Below, piece by piece: positions 16,109 to 26,000 of a DNA stretch of 64,000 nucleotides. This stretch comes from Sphingobium sp. BYY-5 (GTDB taxonomy: Bacteria > Pseudomonadota > Alphaproteobacteria > Sphingomonadales > Sphingomonadaceae). Where the stretch lies: positions 496,001-560,000 of the forward strand of contig NZ_JALEBH010000002.1 of NCBI RefSeq assembly GCF_022758885.1, given 5' to 3'. How positions within the stretch are numbered: the first letter of the stretch is position 1; the number at the start of each line of letters is the position of its first letter. The notes below the pieces were generated by a model. The model saw only the letters and a list, made by a program, of their open reading frames with translations, had not been told where the DNA came from and did no database searches. A program made the position numbers and the translations under genes.

Positions 16109-16825
16109 GTGAAGAGCAAGCAGAAAGAGAAGAAGCCCTCTGCAACCCGCCGGCCCAATGCCGAGCGACGGGAAGAATCCATGACCCTGATCCTCGATCA
16201 TGCGGAGGCCGAGTTCGCATCGAAGGGCTATAATGGAACCACCCTGGCCAGCGTGGCTGCGATTGCAGGCGTCGACACCGCCCTCATGCGTTATTATTTC
16301 GGGGACAAGGAACAGCTCTTTGCCGCCGTCTTCCGTCGGCGAGGACCGCTGGTCAATGCCGCGCGGCTAAGGGCGCTGAACGATTATCGGACGCTTCATG
16401 GCAATGACGGTACGTTGGAAGGACTCATCGATGCCTTCGTACGTCCGGGTTTCGAATTCGCCATGCTTGGCGAAGGACATCGCAACTATGCTGCGATCGT
16501 CGCCTATGTGAACAGTTCGAAAGGGGCGATGCATTCGCTGATGTCGGAGGTCTTTGACGAGGTTTCCAACGTCCTGATCGACGATATGCAACGCCTGATG
16601 CCCGATGTCCCGCGCGAGACGCTATATTGGGGATATCATTTCCTGACGGGCGCCTTCACCTTCTCGCTGGGCCAGACCGGCCGTATCGATCGAATCTCCG
16701 ACGGAGAAGTTCGGTCGTCCGACTTTGCGGGCATTGTGGATCGCTTGCCGACCTTTGTCGCTGCTGGAATCCGCGCGCTATGCGCCCTTCCTTCCCCCGG
16801 AGAGCGGCCGACCAAAGCGCATTGA
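16109..16825 (+). CDS. TetR-family transcriptional regulator
   Basis: About 238 residues from GTG 16109. A lysine/arginine-rich head (KSKQKEKKPSATRRPNAERREE) precedes a TetR helix-turn-helix: ILDHAEAEFASKGYNGTTLASVAAIAGVDTALMRYYFGDKEQLFAAVF (helices at about residues 25-70). A divergent C-terminal ligand domain follows. An upstream in-frame ATG at 16013 would begin inside the palindrome 15994-16012, so the GTG is preferred, but the choice is uncertain. A matching palindrome lies between this gene and the TonB receptor 120 bp downstream, so it probably represses itself and the receptor-peptidase-ligase genes until a lipid or hydrophobic ligand binds. Confidence 0.8.
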   Translation: MKSKQKEKKPSATRRPNAERREESMTLILDHAEAEFASKGYNGTTLASVAAIAGVDTALMRYYFGDKEQLFAAVFRRRGPLVNAARLRALNDYRTLHGNDGTLEGLIDAFVRPGFEFAMLGEGHRNYAAIVAYVNSSKGAMHSLMSEVFDEVSNVLIDDMQRLMPDVPRETLYWGYHFLTGAFTFSLGQTGRIDRISDGEVRSSDFAGIVDRLPTFVAAGIRALCALPSPGERPTKAH

Positions 16826-16853
16826 ATATATTTCTTTTCTAAGAAAGAAGTAT
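16826..16853. promoter_or_regulatory. Palindromic operator upstream of the TonB receptor at 16947
   Basis: Arms TATATTTCTTT and AGAAAGAAGTATA around TCT form an AT-rich, slightly imperfect palindrome between the TetR stop and the receptor start. It shares the TTCTTT/AAAGAA core with the site at 15994-16012. The 121-bp gap also contains TTGACT at 16855. Confidence 0.5.
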
Positions 16854-16946
16854 ATTGACTTGAATCGATAGCAGGCAGACATTCGGCGTCAGGAGAAGGA
16901 CGGGCGACGGTAAAAAGCCGCAGGCCCGCAACTGAAAGGGCGGCGA

Positions 16947-19769
16947 ATGATTCGTGAAATTCTGCTCGCATCGGCATGTCTGGCTGCGCTGAATGCGGAA
17001 CCGGCTGTCGCACAGGAGGGGCGCGCCCGGGAAACGGCTGACGCCATACCAGAACCCTCGCAGGGCGAAGCGGCAACAGACAGCAACGTCATCGTGGTCA
17101 CGGGATCGCGCGCGATACGGGACGGGTCTCAGGCACCGACCCCGGTCACGGTGGTCGCGGCCGAAGCGCTGACCAAGGCGCAGCCGGGCCTTATGGGTGA
17201 AGCGCTCAACCAGCTTCCCGCCTTTCGCGGTTCCACCCGGCCATCGGGAGGGTTTACCGGTGCGACGGGGCCGGGGACAGGCAGCTATCTGAACCTGCGC
17301 AATCTGGGGCCGCAGCGCACCCTGGTGCTGGTGGATGGCCGCCGCGCAGCGCCATCCGCGCGCGATGGTTCGTCTGACATCAATCTGCTGCCGCAGGACC
17401 TGATAAAGCGTGTCGACGTCGTTACCGGGGGCGCTTCCGCCGCCTATGGTTCCGATGCCGTGGCAGGGGTGGTGAACTTCGTACTCGACACCCGCTTCAC
17501 CGGCCTCAAGGCGACGGTGCAATCGGGCATTTCCGATCAGGGCGATGTGCCCACCTACAAGGCCAGCCTGACCGCCGGCCACAGCTTCGCCGATGGTCGC
17601 GGACGGATCGTGGCGAGCGCCTCCTATCTCGACGTCGGAGGATTGCAGAGCGTCGCGGATCGGAGCTGGGGGGCACGCGGCACCGGATTCCTCAGCAATC
17701 CCGCGGTGCCCGGCCAGCTAATCTTTCGCGATAATCTGCGGGCCTCCACGGCGTCGCCAGGAGGCCTCATATTGAGCGGTCCGCTGGCCATGCGGCAATT
17801 TGCACCGGACGGCACGCTGGTGCCCTTTTCACGCGGTTCGCTCCAATCCGGCCTGATCCAGGTGGGCGGCGATGGCGCACAGGTGTTCAGCAACCTGTCC
17901 GCCGCCATTCGGACGCAAAGCTATTTCGGTCATGCGGAATTCGACGTCACGCCATCGCTGACACTGTTCGCGCAAGGTAATCTGGCGCTGGCCCGCAATC
18001 ATTATACTCAGGTCCAGCAGTTCAATCTGGGCGGGTTCAACGGCTTTACCATCTATAGCGGTAATGCCTTCTTGAACCCGGCTGTGCAGCAGACATTGAC
18101 GGCCACAAATACGCCCGCCTTTGCAATGGGTCGGATGAATTTCGATTTTGGCGACCCGGCCAATGCCACAACCAATGCACGAACAACCGACCTGAAAGCC
18201 GGTTTCCGTTTTTCGGGGCCGAAGGACCTGGTGGTCGAAGGCTATTATGGGCACAGCAAGAACCGGACGAAAATCCGCACCGACAATAATGTCGTGCTTG
18301 AACGCCTTTATGCAGCGGCGGATGCGGTTCGCGATCCTGGGAGCGGCAATATCGTCTGCCGCGTCACGCTGACCCATCCGGGGCTTTATCCGGGCTGCGT
18401 ACCCATCAATCTGTTCGGATCGGGTGCGCCGTCACAAGCCGCTATCGATTATGTCGAGGGTACATCCGCCTATCGAACCGACATTAGGCAGGATGTAGCC
18501 GACCTGTCGCTTCGCGCCCAGCCCTTCTCGACCTGGGCCGGTCCCGTATCGCTTGCAGCAGGTGGGCAATATCGGCGCATCGAACTGGATCAGGCGTCGG
18601 ACGATATCGGACCCAGCATCAATGATGCAACAGGCATTCGCGGCTTTCCGGCTGCCTATCAGAACCAGCCAGGCGGCTATCTGCTGACCAATGTCTTTCC
18701 GATATCGGGCGGCTATCATCTCTGGGAAATATTCGGGGAGGTCGCCGTGCCGCTGGCGCGCGACATGCCTTTCCTCCACTCGCTCGACCTCAATGCCGCC
18801 GTTCGTTACACCAACTACAGTACCAGCGGGGGTGTGACGACTTGGAAGGCCGGATTGGTATGGGAGCCGGTCGGGGGTGTCCGGCTGCGCGGCACCGCCT
18901 CGCGCGATATTCGCGCGCCCAATGTGCCGGAACTGTTTGCCGGCACCGTCCAGAACACCGGGTCGGTCATCGAAAACGGCACCACCATACCGATCATTCA
19001 GGTGACGCGCGGTAACACGGCCCTGAAACCGGAGCGGGCCAAGACCTATACGGCAGGCGTCATACTCACCCCCGCCTTCCTTCCGGGGCTGACGCTGTCC
19101 GCGGACTATTATTCGATCGATCTGTCGGGCGTGATTTCATCGCTCACCCCGCAGATCACCCTCGATCAATGTCTTGCGGGGGCCACCAACCTGTGCGCGA
19201 ACATCACCCGAAACAGCGCGGGGCAGATTACACGGATCGAATCCCCGACGCTGAACCTCAATCGCCTGAAAAGCACGGGCATCGATTTTGAACTCGGCTA
19301 TCGGCCCAGCGGCGAACTGTTGGGCGGCGCCATGCAGTTACGGCTGATCGCCAGCTATTTGCAAAAGCAGCGGCAGGACATCAGCAACGGCACATCGACC
19401 GATCGCGCCGGAGAAGTCGGCCTGACCGCCAATCCGCGTTGGACCGCCACGGCCAATATCACCTGGAGCCGGGGACCGTTCGAGCTGTTCGTGCAGGAAC
19501 GTTTCATCAGCGCAGGCAAATATGACGTGACCCGTCAGGAACCGCAAAGGATCGAGGATAACAGCGTGAAGTCCGTTTTCTACACCGATGCGACAGCCTC
19601 CTATCGGGTCGATAAACGGTTCCGTCTGTTCTTCACGGTCAACAATCTGTTCGACCGGAACCCACCGCTGGCGCCCAACGGTACGCTTGTGACCTTCGTC
19701 CCGACCAATTCCCAGCTTTACGATGTCATCGGCCGCCAATTTACCGCTGGCGTGAACCTCAGCTTCTAA
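16947..19769 (+). CDS. TonB-dependent receptor
   Basis: A 940-residue outer-membrane receptor. A signal peptide (residues 1 to about 22, cleaved after AVA) precedes a TonB-box-like VIVVTGSRAIRDG, then the plug (NLRNLGPQRTLVLVDGRR, GGASAAYGSDAVAGVVNFVL) and a long 22-strand barrel ending in phenylalanine (GVNLSF). The NLRGLGxxRTLVLxxGRR plug style and the length resemble sphingomonad and xanthomonad receptors for organic nutrients rather than siderophore receptors. It is followed after 36 bp by an exported M28-like protein and then an acyl-CoA ligase, so its cargo is probably an amide or ester whose acid part enters CoA metabolism. The cargo itself is unknown. Confidence 0.88.
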   Translation: MIREILLASACLAALNAEPAVAQEGRARETADAIPEPSQGEAATDSNVIVVTGSRAIRDGSQAPTPVTVVAAEALTKAQPGLMGEALNQLPAFRGSTRPSGGFTGATGPGTGSYLNLRNLGPQRTLVLVDGRRAAPSARDGSSDINLLPQDLIKRVDVVTGGASAAYGSDAVAGVVNFVLDTRFTGLKATVQSGISDQGDVPTYKASLTAGHSFADGRGRIVASASYLDVGGLQSVADRSWGARGTGFLSNPAVPGQLIFRDNLRASTASPGGLILSGPLAMRQFAPDGTLVPFSRGSLQSGLIQVGGDGAQVFSNLSAAIRTQSYFGHAEFDVTPSLTLFAQGNLALARNHYTQVQQFNLGGFNGFTIYSGNAFLNPAVQQTLTATNTPAFAMGRMNFDFGDPANATTNARTTDLKAGFRFSGPKDLVVEGYYGHSKNRTKIRTDNNVVLERLYAAADAVRDPGSGNIVCRVTLTHPGLYPGCVPINLFGSGAPSQAAIDYVEGTSAYRTDIRQDVADLSLRAQPFSTWAGPVSLAAGGQYRRIELDQASDDIGPSINDATGIRGFPAAYQNQPGGYLLTNVFPISGGYHLWEIFGEVAVPLARDMPFLHSLDLNAAVRYTNYSTSGGVTTWKAGLVWEPVGGVRLRGTASRDIRAPNVPELFAGTVQNTGSVIENGTTIPIIQVTRGNTALKPERAKTYTAGVILTPAFLPGLTLSADYYSIDLSGVISSLTPQITLDQCLAGATNLCANITRNSAGQITRIESPTLNLNRLKSTGIDFELGYRPSGELLGGAMQLRLIASYLQKQRQDISNGTSTDRAGEVGLTANPRWTATANITWSRGPFELFVQERFISAGKYDVTRQEPQRIEDNSVKSVFYTDATASYRVDKRFRLFFTVNNLFDRNPPLAPNGTLVTFVPTNSQLYDVIGRQFTAGVNLSF

Positions 19770-19805
19770 CGTCAATCGACCACCGGTTTTCAGGAGATTT
19801 TCCTC

Positions 19806-21347
19806 ATGTCCATTCCATCGCTCCTGTCCCGTCGGGCCGCGCTGCTGGCCGGAGCCTTTGCGGTCGCGGGTCTAAGCAGGCCTGGGCTGGCGTTGGGCGC
19901 AGCACGCGCAAACCCTGTGCCCCTGCCCTCTGCCGATCAGATCCGGCAGGACTATCAGCAGATGGTCGATTTCGGGCCTCGGCTGCCCGGCAACGCCAAT
20001 CATGTGAAGTTCGTCGACTGGATGAAACGGGAATTTGTCGCGGCAGGATTGCGGCTCGGCCCATGCGAAAGCTACGCCTATCGGCGCTGGGAACCGAAGC
20101 GCTGGAGCCTCGACATCATAGATGGCGACCAGCGTCATGCCGTTCCGACCGTGGCCTATTTCGTCCGGTCGCAGCCGACCGGCCCGCAGGGCGTTACCGG
20201 GCCGCTGGTCTATGCCGGTCGCCTGAACCCCGATGGCCCGGCAAGCCTGCCGGATTTCCCGAAGGGCAGCATCCTGCTGTTCGACGCCGAACTGCCCAAA
20301 ATGCATTTGCGGCAGATCGTGCATCCGCATTTCATTCATGTGCGGGGTGAGACAGACGCCGATGTGCTCGACTCCCTCTACCATCGGCTGTGGACCATGC
20401 CGTCCTTTCAGATGGACGATCTGGCCGCGCGCGGCGTGGCGGGCGTGGCGATCATCATCAATGCGTCCTCCGCCATGATCGCGGGCAATTTTTCTCCCCA
20501 TGCCTCGCCCTACAAGCCGAAAGTGCCTGCCCTGTTTATCGGGCAAGATGCCGGTGATACGCTGCGCGCAGCGGCAAAGGCTGGCCGGGCGGCGCATCTG
20601 ACACTGGACGCGCAATGGGTGGAGGGCGACGTGCCCCAACTGACTGCTGTCCTGCCGGGCGAGAGCGAGGAGGTCATGATCGTCGACACCCATACGGACG
20701 GCCAGAATTTCATCGAGGAAAATGGCTGCATCGCCCTGCTCCAACTGGCGCGGCATTTCGCCAGCCTTCCCGCTGGGCAGCGGCTGCGGCGGAGCATCGT
20801 TTTCGCCGGCTGGCCGGGACATATGAGCGGCGACATGCCCGAAGCGCCCGGTTGGGCGCTGGCCCACCCGGACCTGATGAAGCGCGCGGCGGCAGCCTTC
20901 ACCATTGAACATCTGGGGGCCAGCGAATGGGCGGATGTGCCGGGCAAGGGCTATGCTGCAACCGGACATAATGAATATATGAACTGGCCGGCGACGGCGG
21001 GGCCGCTCAACGACTTCGTCATCGACGGCATCAAGCGCCACGACCTGCTGCGCCATGCGGTCGAACAGGGGCCGGGCTACACCACGGGACGGGTGTTCCA
21101 TAATAGCGGCATCCCCCATGTCGCCTGCATAGCGGGGCCGAACTATCTGCTGGGCATCGTACCCAACGGACATATGGACAAGCTGGATGCCGATCTGGCC
21201 TCGCGCCAGACGGCGATGATCGCCGAAATCATCAAGCAAGCCGACCGTACGCCCATGGCGGACCTTAAAGGAAGCGATTCCAGTCTGGGCGCCGACCCCA
21301 TAGCCGGGACCGACAGCAGCAAGCGAACCCAATGCCAAGCATCCTGA
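19806..21347 (+). CDS. Exported M28-peptidase-like protein with altered active-site motifs
   Basis: A 513-residue protein with a twin-arginine-like leader (SRRAALLAGAFAVAG). The fold looks like an M28 aminopeptidase with an inserted PA-type domain: an N-terminal helix DFGPRLPGNANHVKFVDWM, then VDTHTDGQNFIEENGCIALLQLARHF, where M28 enzymes have HxD...DNxSG. The usual catalytic Glu-Glu is replaced: the matching strand reads RRSIVFAGWPGHMSGDM. Candidate later ligands are EHLG and the final HVACIAG. It may therefore hydrolyse something other than peptides, or use different metal ligands. AGGAG lies 9 bp before the ATG. It sits between a TonB receptor and a CoA ligase, so a periplasmic hydrolase that frees an acid is a reasonable guess. 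Confidence 0.7.
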   Translation: MSIPSLLSRRAALLAGAFAVAGLSRPGLALGAARANPVPLPSADQIRQDYQQMVDFGPRLPGNANHVKFVDWMKREFVAAGLRLGPCESYAYRRWEPKRWSLDIIDGDQRHAVPTVAYFVRSQPTGPQGVTGPLVYAGRLNPDGPASLPDFPKGSILLFDAELPKMHLRQIVHPHFIHVRGETDADVLDSLYHRLWTMPSFQMDDLAARGVAGVAIIINASSAMIAGNFSPHASPYKPKVPALFIGQDAGDTLRAAAKAGRAAHLTLDAQWVEGDVPQLTAVLPGESEEVMIVDTHTDGQNFIEENGCIALLQLARHFASLPAGQRLRRSIVFAGWPGHMSGDMPEAPGWALAHPDLMKRAAAAFTIEHLGASEWADVPGKGYAATGHNEYMNWPATAGPLNDFVIDGIKRHDLLRHAVEQGPGYTTGRVFHNSGIPHVACIAGPNYLLGIVPNGHMDKLDADLASRQTAMIAEIIKQADRTPMADLKGSDSSLGADPIAGTDSSKRTQCQAS

Positions 21348-21432
21348 TGGCCGTCATGGCCCCGTCATTCCCCTGTCGCGTCGAACGGGCGCAGATACGC
21401 TGCATCCTTTCCTTCCTGCTGGAGACGATCTG

Positions 21433-23004
21433 TTGAGTTCGCCGAAAATATTGTCGACACCGGCCGGGGCAGCCTATTCCTATCCGTTGTTGCTTCGTCA
21501 TCTGCTCGCCAATGTTGCGGACCAGAGCACGGCCGAAATCGTCAGCGGCGACCTGCGCCTGAGCTATGCCGGTCTGGTCGATCGCGTGACGCGGCTCGCA
21601 ACCCTGCTCGCGCAGCGGGGCGTCCGACCGGGCGATACGGTGGCCGTCATGGACTGGGACAGCCATCGCTATTTGGAATGCTATTTCGCCATTCCGATGA
21701 TGGGCGCGGTGCTCCAGACCGTGAATGTTCGTCTTGCGCCCGCGCAGATCGCCTTCACCCTGCGGCAATCGGGCGCTTCCTTTCTTCTCCACCATGCCGA
21801 TTTCGCGCCGATATGTACGGAACTGCTTCCCGGCCTGCCGCAGCTTTGCGGTACGATCGTCATGGAGGGTGAAACTGCGCCCGAGAACTATGAGACACTG
21901 ATTGCCACCACGCAGCCTGATTTCACCTTCGTCGATTTCGACGAGAATGCGATCGCCACCACCTTCCATACCACCGGCACCACCGGCGATCCCAAACAGG
22001 TGTTCTTCAGTCACCGGCAGTTGGTCCTGCATACGCTGGCGCTCTCGTCCGCGCTGGCCAACCAGCCGACCGGGGAAGGTTTGCGCCGATCCGACGTCTA
22101 TATGCCGATGACGCCCATGTTCCATGTCCATGCCTGGGGCATTCCCTATGTGGCCACGATGCTGGGCGTGAAACAGGTCTATCCCGGACGCTATGATCCA
22201 GCGACGCTGCTGATGCTGAAGCGACGGGAGGGCGTCACCTTTTCCCATTGCGTACCGACGATCCTTCGCATGTTGCTGGATGCCAATGGCGCGAGCGGGG
22301 ACAGTTTGAAACCGTGGACGATCGTGATCGGCGGATCGGCGCTTCCGCCTGCGCTTGCGCAGGAGGCACAGCGGGCAGGCATCGCGACGCTTGTCGGTTT
22401 CGGCATGTCGGAGACCGGGCCAGTGATTTCGCTCGCCCGCAGCGTGGACGATAATAAGACGGGGCTTTGCCGGGCCGGTTTCCCCATACCGCTCGTTTAC
22501 ACGCGGACCGAGGGGGATGCTGGCGGTGAACTGGTGTTGCGCGCGCCCTGGCTCACGATGGGCCATGCCGACCAGTCCGCATCCGATGATCTGTGGGCAG
22601 GCGGATGGCTTCACACCGGCGATGTCGCCGAAATCGATGCCGATGGAGCGCTACGCATCGTCGACCGCCTGAAGGATGTCATCAAGACTGGCGGCGAGTG
22701 GGTCTCTTCCATCGAGATCGAGAATATTCTGGTCGAACAACCCACCGTGTCGGAGGCCGCCGTGATCGGCGTGCCAGACCAGAAATGGGGTGAGCGCCCT
22801 GTCGCGTTCGTCGTTGCCGCAGCCGGCGCGACACCGCTGGCCACCGAACATCTACGCGATCGTCTGGAGCAATATGTCGCCACCGGGAGACTGAGCCGTT
22901 ACGCGGTTCCCGAAAAATTCATCCTTGTCGACGGACTACCGCATACCAGCGTGGGCAAGGTCAATAAAAAGGCCCTTCGGACTCTATTGGAAGAGCAGGC
23001 ATAG
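21433..23004 (+). CDS. Acyl-CoA synthetase (long/medium-chain, AMP-binding)
   Basis: A 523-residue ANL enzyme starting at TTG 21433 behind GGAGACG. Motifs are TFHTTGTTGDPKQVFFSH (phosphate loop, about residues 176-193), GFGMSETGPV, WLHTGDVAEID, RLKDVIKTGGEWVSSIEIE and the C-terminal catalytic lysine in HTSVGKVNKKALR. The GEWVSSIEIE hinge is typical of medium- and long-chain fatty acyl-CoA ligases. It lies downstream of the receptor and M28-like protein on the same strand and presumably activates the imported acid. The 77 bp after it, up to the convergent rhamnosidase gene, show no clear terminator. Confidence 0.88.
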   Translation: MSSPKILSTPAGAAYSYPLLLRHLLANVADQSTAEIVSGDLRLSYAGLVDRVTRLATLLAQRGVRPGDTVAVMDWDSHRYLECYFAIPMMGAVLQTVNVRLAPAQIAFTLRQSGASFLLHHADFAPICTELLPGLPQLCGTIVMEGETAPENYETLIATTQPDFTFVDFDENAIATTFHTTGTTGDPKQVFFSHRQLVLHTLALSSALANQPTGEGLRRSDVYMPMTPMFHVHAWGIPYVATMLGVKQVYPGRYDPATLLMLKRREGVTFSHCVPTILRMLLDANGASGDSLKPWTIVIGGSALPPALAQEAQRAGIATLVGFGMSETGPVISLARSVDDNKTGLCRAGFPIPLVYTRTEGDAGGELVLRAPWLTMGHADQSASDDLWAGGWLHTGDVAEIDADGALRIVDRLKDVIKTGGEWVSSIEIENILVEQPTVSEAAVIGVPDQKWGERPVAFVVAAAGATPLATEHLRDRLEQYVATGRLSRYAVPEKFILVDGLPHTSVGKVNKKALRTLLEEQA

Positions 23005-23081
23005 CCTTTGGTTTGAACACCATCCTCTCGAAGCCGGATGCACGGAAGCGGCGCAGCTTTTGAAAGCATGAACGGCGCGCG

Positions 23082-26000
23082 CTATCGACCAGCCGGCTTA
23101 TCCACGGCGATCAGGCGGACCGGCCCCAGCAATCCCGAAGGCAAGAGCGGGGAGCCCGCGCGATAGGGAGAAGAAGGCGCGAAGGCGATGGGCTTGGCGC
23201 CCGGCTGCTTGTCGCCGATCAGACGATTGGGCCAGAGATTGACCGTCGTAATTTCAAGGCGGTTATTGCCAGGTTTCAACGCTTGGCTGACATCCTGCCT
23301 ATAGGGCCTATGCCAGAGAGGCTGGAAAGCCACTCCATTAAGACGAATGGTGGCCATTTCATGCACGCGGCCGAGATCAAGTTCAATCCGGCGGCCAGGG
23401 CGAAACCAGGACGGTTCCACATGGATGTCCTTCACATAACGGGCGCTGCCGGAGAAATATTTGATCCCCGGATCAGCCGATTCCGTCCAGGATTTCAAAA
23501 GGTCGAAACTCGCGATGGCCGGAGCACCGCGCCCCTGCTCGAAATATAGTTGCCACATCCCCTTTACATCGGACAAAGGGATTTCAATCGGTTCCGGCGC
23601 CAGCCAGGAGGCTGCATTTGTCGATCGACGAAACACCACGAAGCCGGACTCCTGGCCGTTCAGCCTGACATGGGTTTCGATACCCTCTGGCGTCTTTCGA
23701 AAACTGAGCGGCTCGGTTGTCCCCGTGTCCGCCTTCCACATTTCCGGCACACGACCTTCTACCCGGAAGCTTATCCAAAGATCCTTCGGCACCTCGTCCT
23801 GATTGCTGAGGAAATAGATATCGGTGTCGCCGTCTCTGCGGTGGAGCCATAATAGGTTCTTGTCCGTCTCGAAATCTTTGAACCTGACATCGCGCACGAT
23901 AGGCCTGGACAGCAGCGCCTCGGCGATGGTCGGGTAAACGCGACCAGAGGCGGTTTCCGCTGATCTCCTCTTGCGTGATCCCCAAAGTCGGTCTGCGATG
24001 CGGTCTACTTCACCATCGGGACTGAGTACGCCAAGGCCTCCGATGGGACGGTGCGCCACCACGACGGCGCCTTCCTTCACCAGTTGCTCGATTTTTCGAA
24101 GCGTCGGCAGCGTATATCGCTTGATATGTTCGGGCACATATAAGAGGCGATATTCCATGCCGCTCGGCGTCACGATCCGGCCATCGCGCACGGACAGCAG
24201 GTTGAGCAGGGCTTCGGGATCGACATAGTCATAATCCAGACCCGCCGGGATATCCGTCTCCAACCGATCCAGATATTGTTCGGAAAGGCTGCGTTCCTCT
24301 CCATAAAAATAGGCGATGTCGGCGATCGGGCGCCCTTGCTGAAGCATGTAGGAGGTGCGGCTTAGGTATTTCACCCACGGTCCCGCCTGCTCTGCCCAAG
24401 TATCATTGCGGTTGAAATATTGACCAAAAATGAAAAGCGAAAGACCCGGCTTGGCATCGACAAGAGGCTGATGATGCGACTCATGCAGAAGCAGGCGATT
24501 TATTCCGCTGGCAAATATCCTGTCCGCGACCGGTCGCAACATGGCGGGAGAGAACGCCCATGGATCATTGATCGCGGCCACGGTAAGCGCCTCTGCCGCC
24601 GCCAATTTCTTGCCGTAGACATGAGCCACCGACGCACTTTCCTTGAGGTCCGCGCGGAGCGGCGGCTGGCCGGGCGCAGTCGCAAAGGGACGATACCAAT
24701 ATTCGGCTGTGGGGATATCGGCCTGGGCCTTGAGCGCCATGCCATCCGCAATTGCCCGTGGGAAATCCCCCTGCGCTTCGGAATAATAGACCATGCCTCG
24801 CGCCCGCAACATGCGGGCAAGGACCGCATGATGATTGTCGGCGACCATTTCCTTCAAGGTCTTGCGAAAGTCGAAGAGGAAGGCTTCGGAAAGCGCGCCG
24901 CTACCGACGACCCTGCCCGTGAGGACTGGCAGGAAAGGCGCGGGATCATAGCCTCTGCGAGTGCGGAATTCGATGAGCATCCTTGGCGTCCAGTTCTGAA
25001 CCCCAGCCTCCCAACTGTCCGTCAGCATCGACTGGACGCCATTGGCGCCTATCCGGCCGCCGCTCGCACGGTCATATAATTGCAGATAATGATCGAGATA
25101 GCGCGCAACCGCATCCGGATCGAGCTTATCCACCTCCAGCCCTGTCGCGCTTGGCTCCGCAGGAGCATTGACCGCGCCGGTCAGCGACCAGCCGATGCGT
25201 AATATGGTCCAGCTTCCCGCTGGGGGTGTCCAGTCCAGCGAGCCGTCCGGCCGGAGGCGATCCGTCAGCACCACAATTTTGTCGCGCGAAACAGCATCGC
25301 GTAGCGCGACCGCGACGGGAAGTGCGGCGTCGTCGCTGATGGTCGACTGGAAACCGGCCTTTGCTTCAAATCCGTTCACCCTCCCGCCAGATAGCAATGC
25401 CAGTCGGGTAATGGTAAAAGCCTCGAAAGTCGGCTTGGGCAAATACTGTCCTAATGCGGATCGCGGCGTTGCCTCCACGGGCGTCAGCCTTAGCCTGAAG
25501 TGCTGGGCGACAACCGGTTCGAAGCCCATGGTTCCCTGCGGGGCAGGATGAATGAATCGATCGCCCACGGCATCGATCCTGGCGCTGGCGACCCTGAGCC
25601 ATTGGCCACGCGATCGTTCAACTTCCAGCACGGCGAGGGCATTCTCACGCATTCCAATGGTAAGCGCGCCCAGCTTGACCGGGCGTGGATAAGAGGCTTC
25701 GAGCAGCAGGCCATTTTTTCCTTCAGGTGGCAGCTTGAGGGACGCCGTAGCCGACGATGGTGGAACAACAATGGACCGTTCCCCTGCAGCAACATGATTC
25801 CATGTCGCTGCAGGCATGTCCCGCTCCGCCGGAGGGGTGGGAAAGGCAATCACCGCAGCGTCCCCATAACTATGAAGATCGGTGCGCCCTTCCCTCACCT
25901 CCTGAAAGGGGCCGGTCACGTTCGGCGGTAGCGCAAGCCTGCCCTTGAAAGGCGCTCCACCTTTGATGATCGTCTCGCTCCAGACATATTTTTTCATGCC

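Noticed and set aside
19872..21338. 488-codon minus frame
   Set aside because: Antisense shadow of the M28-like gene; no recognisable domain and no ribosome site.
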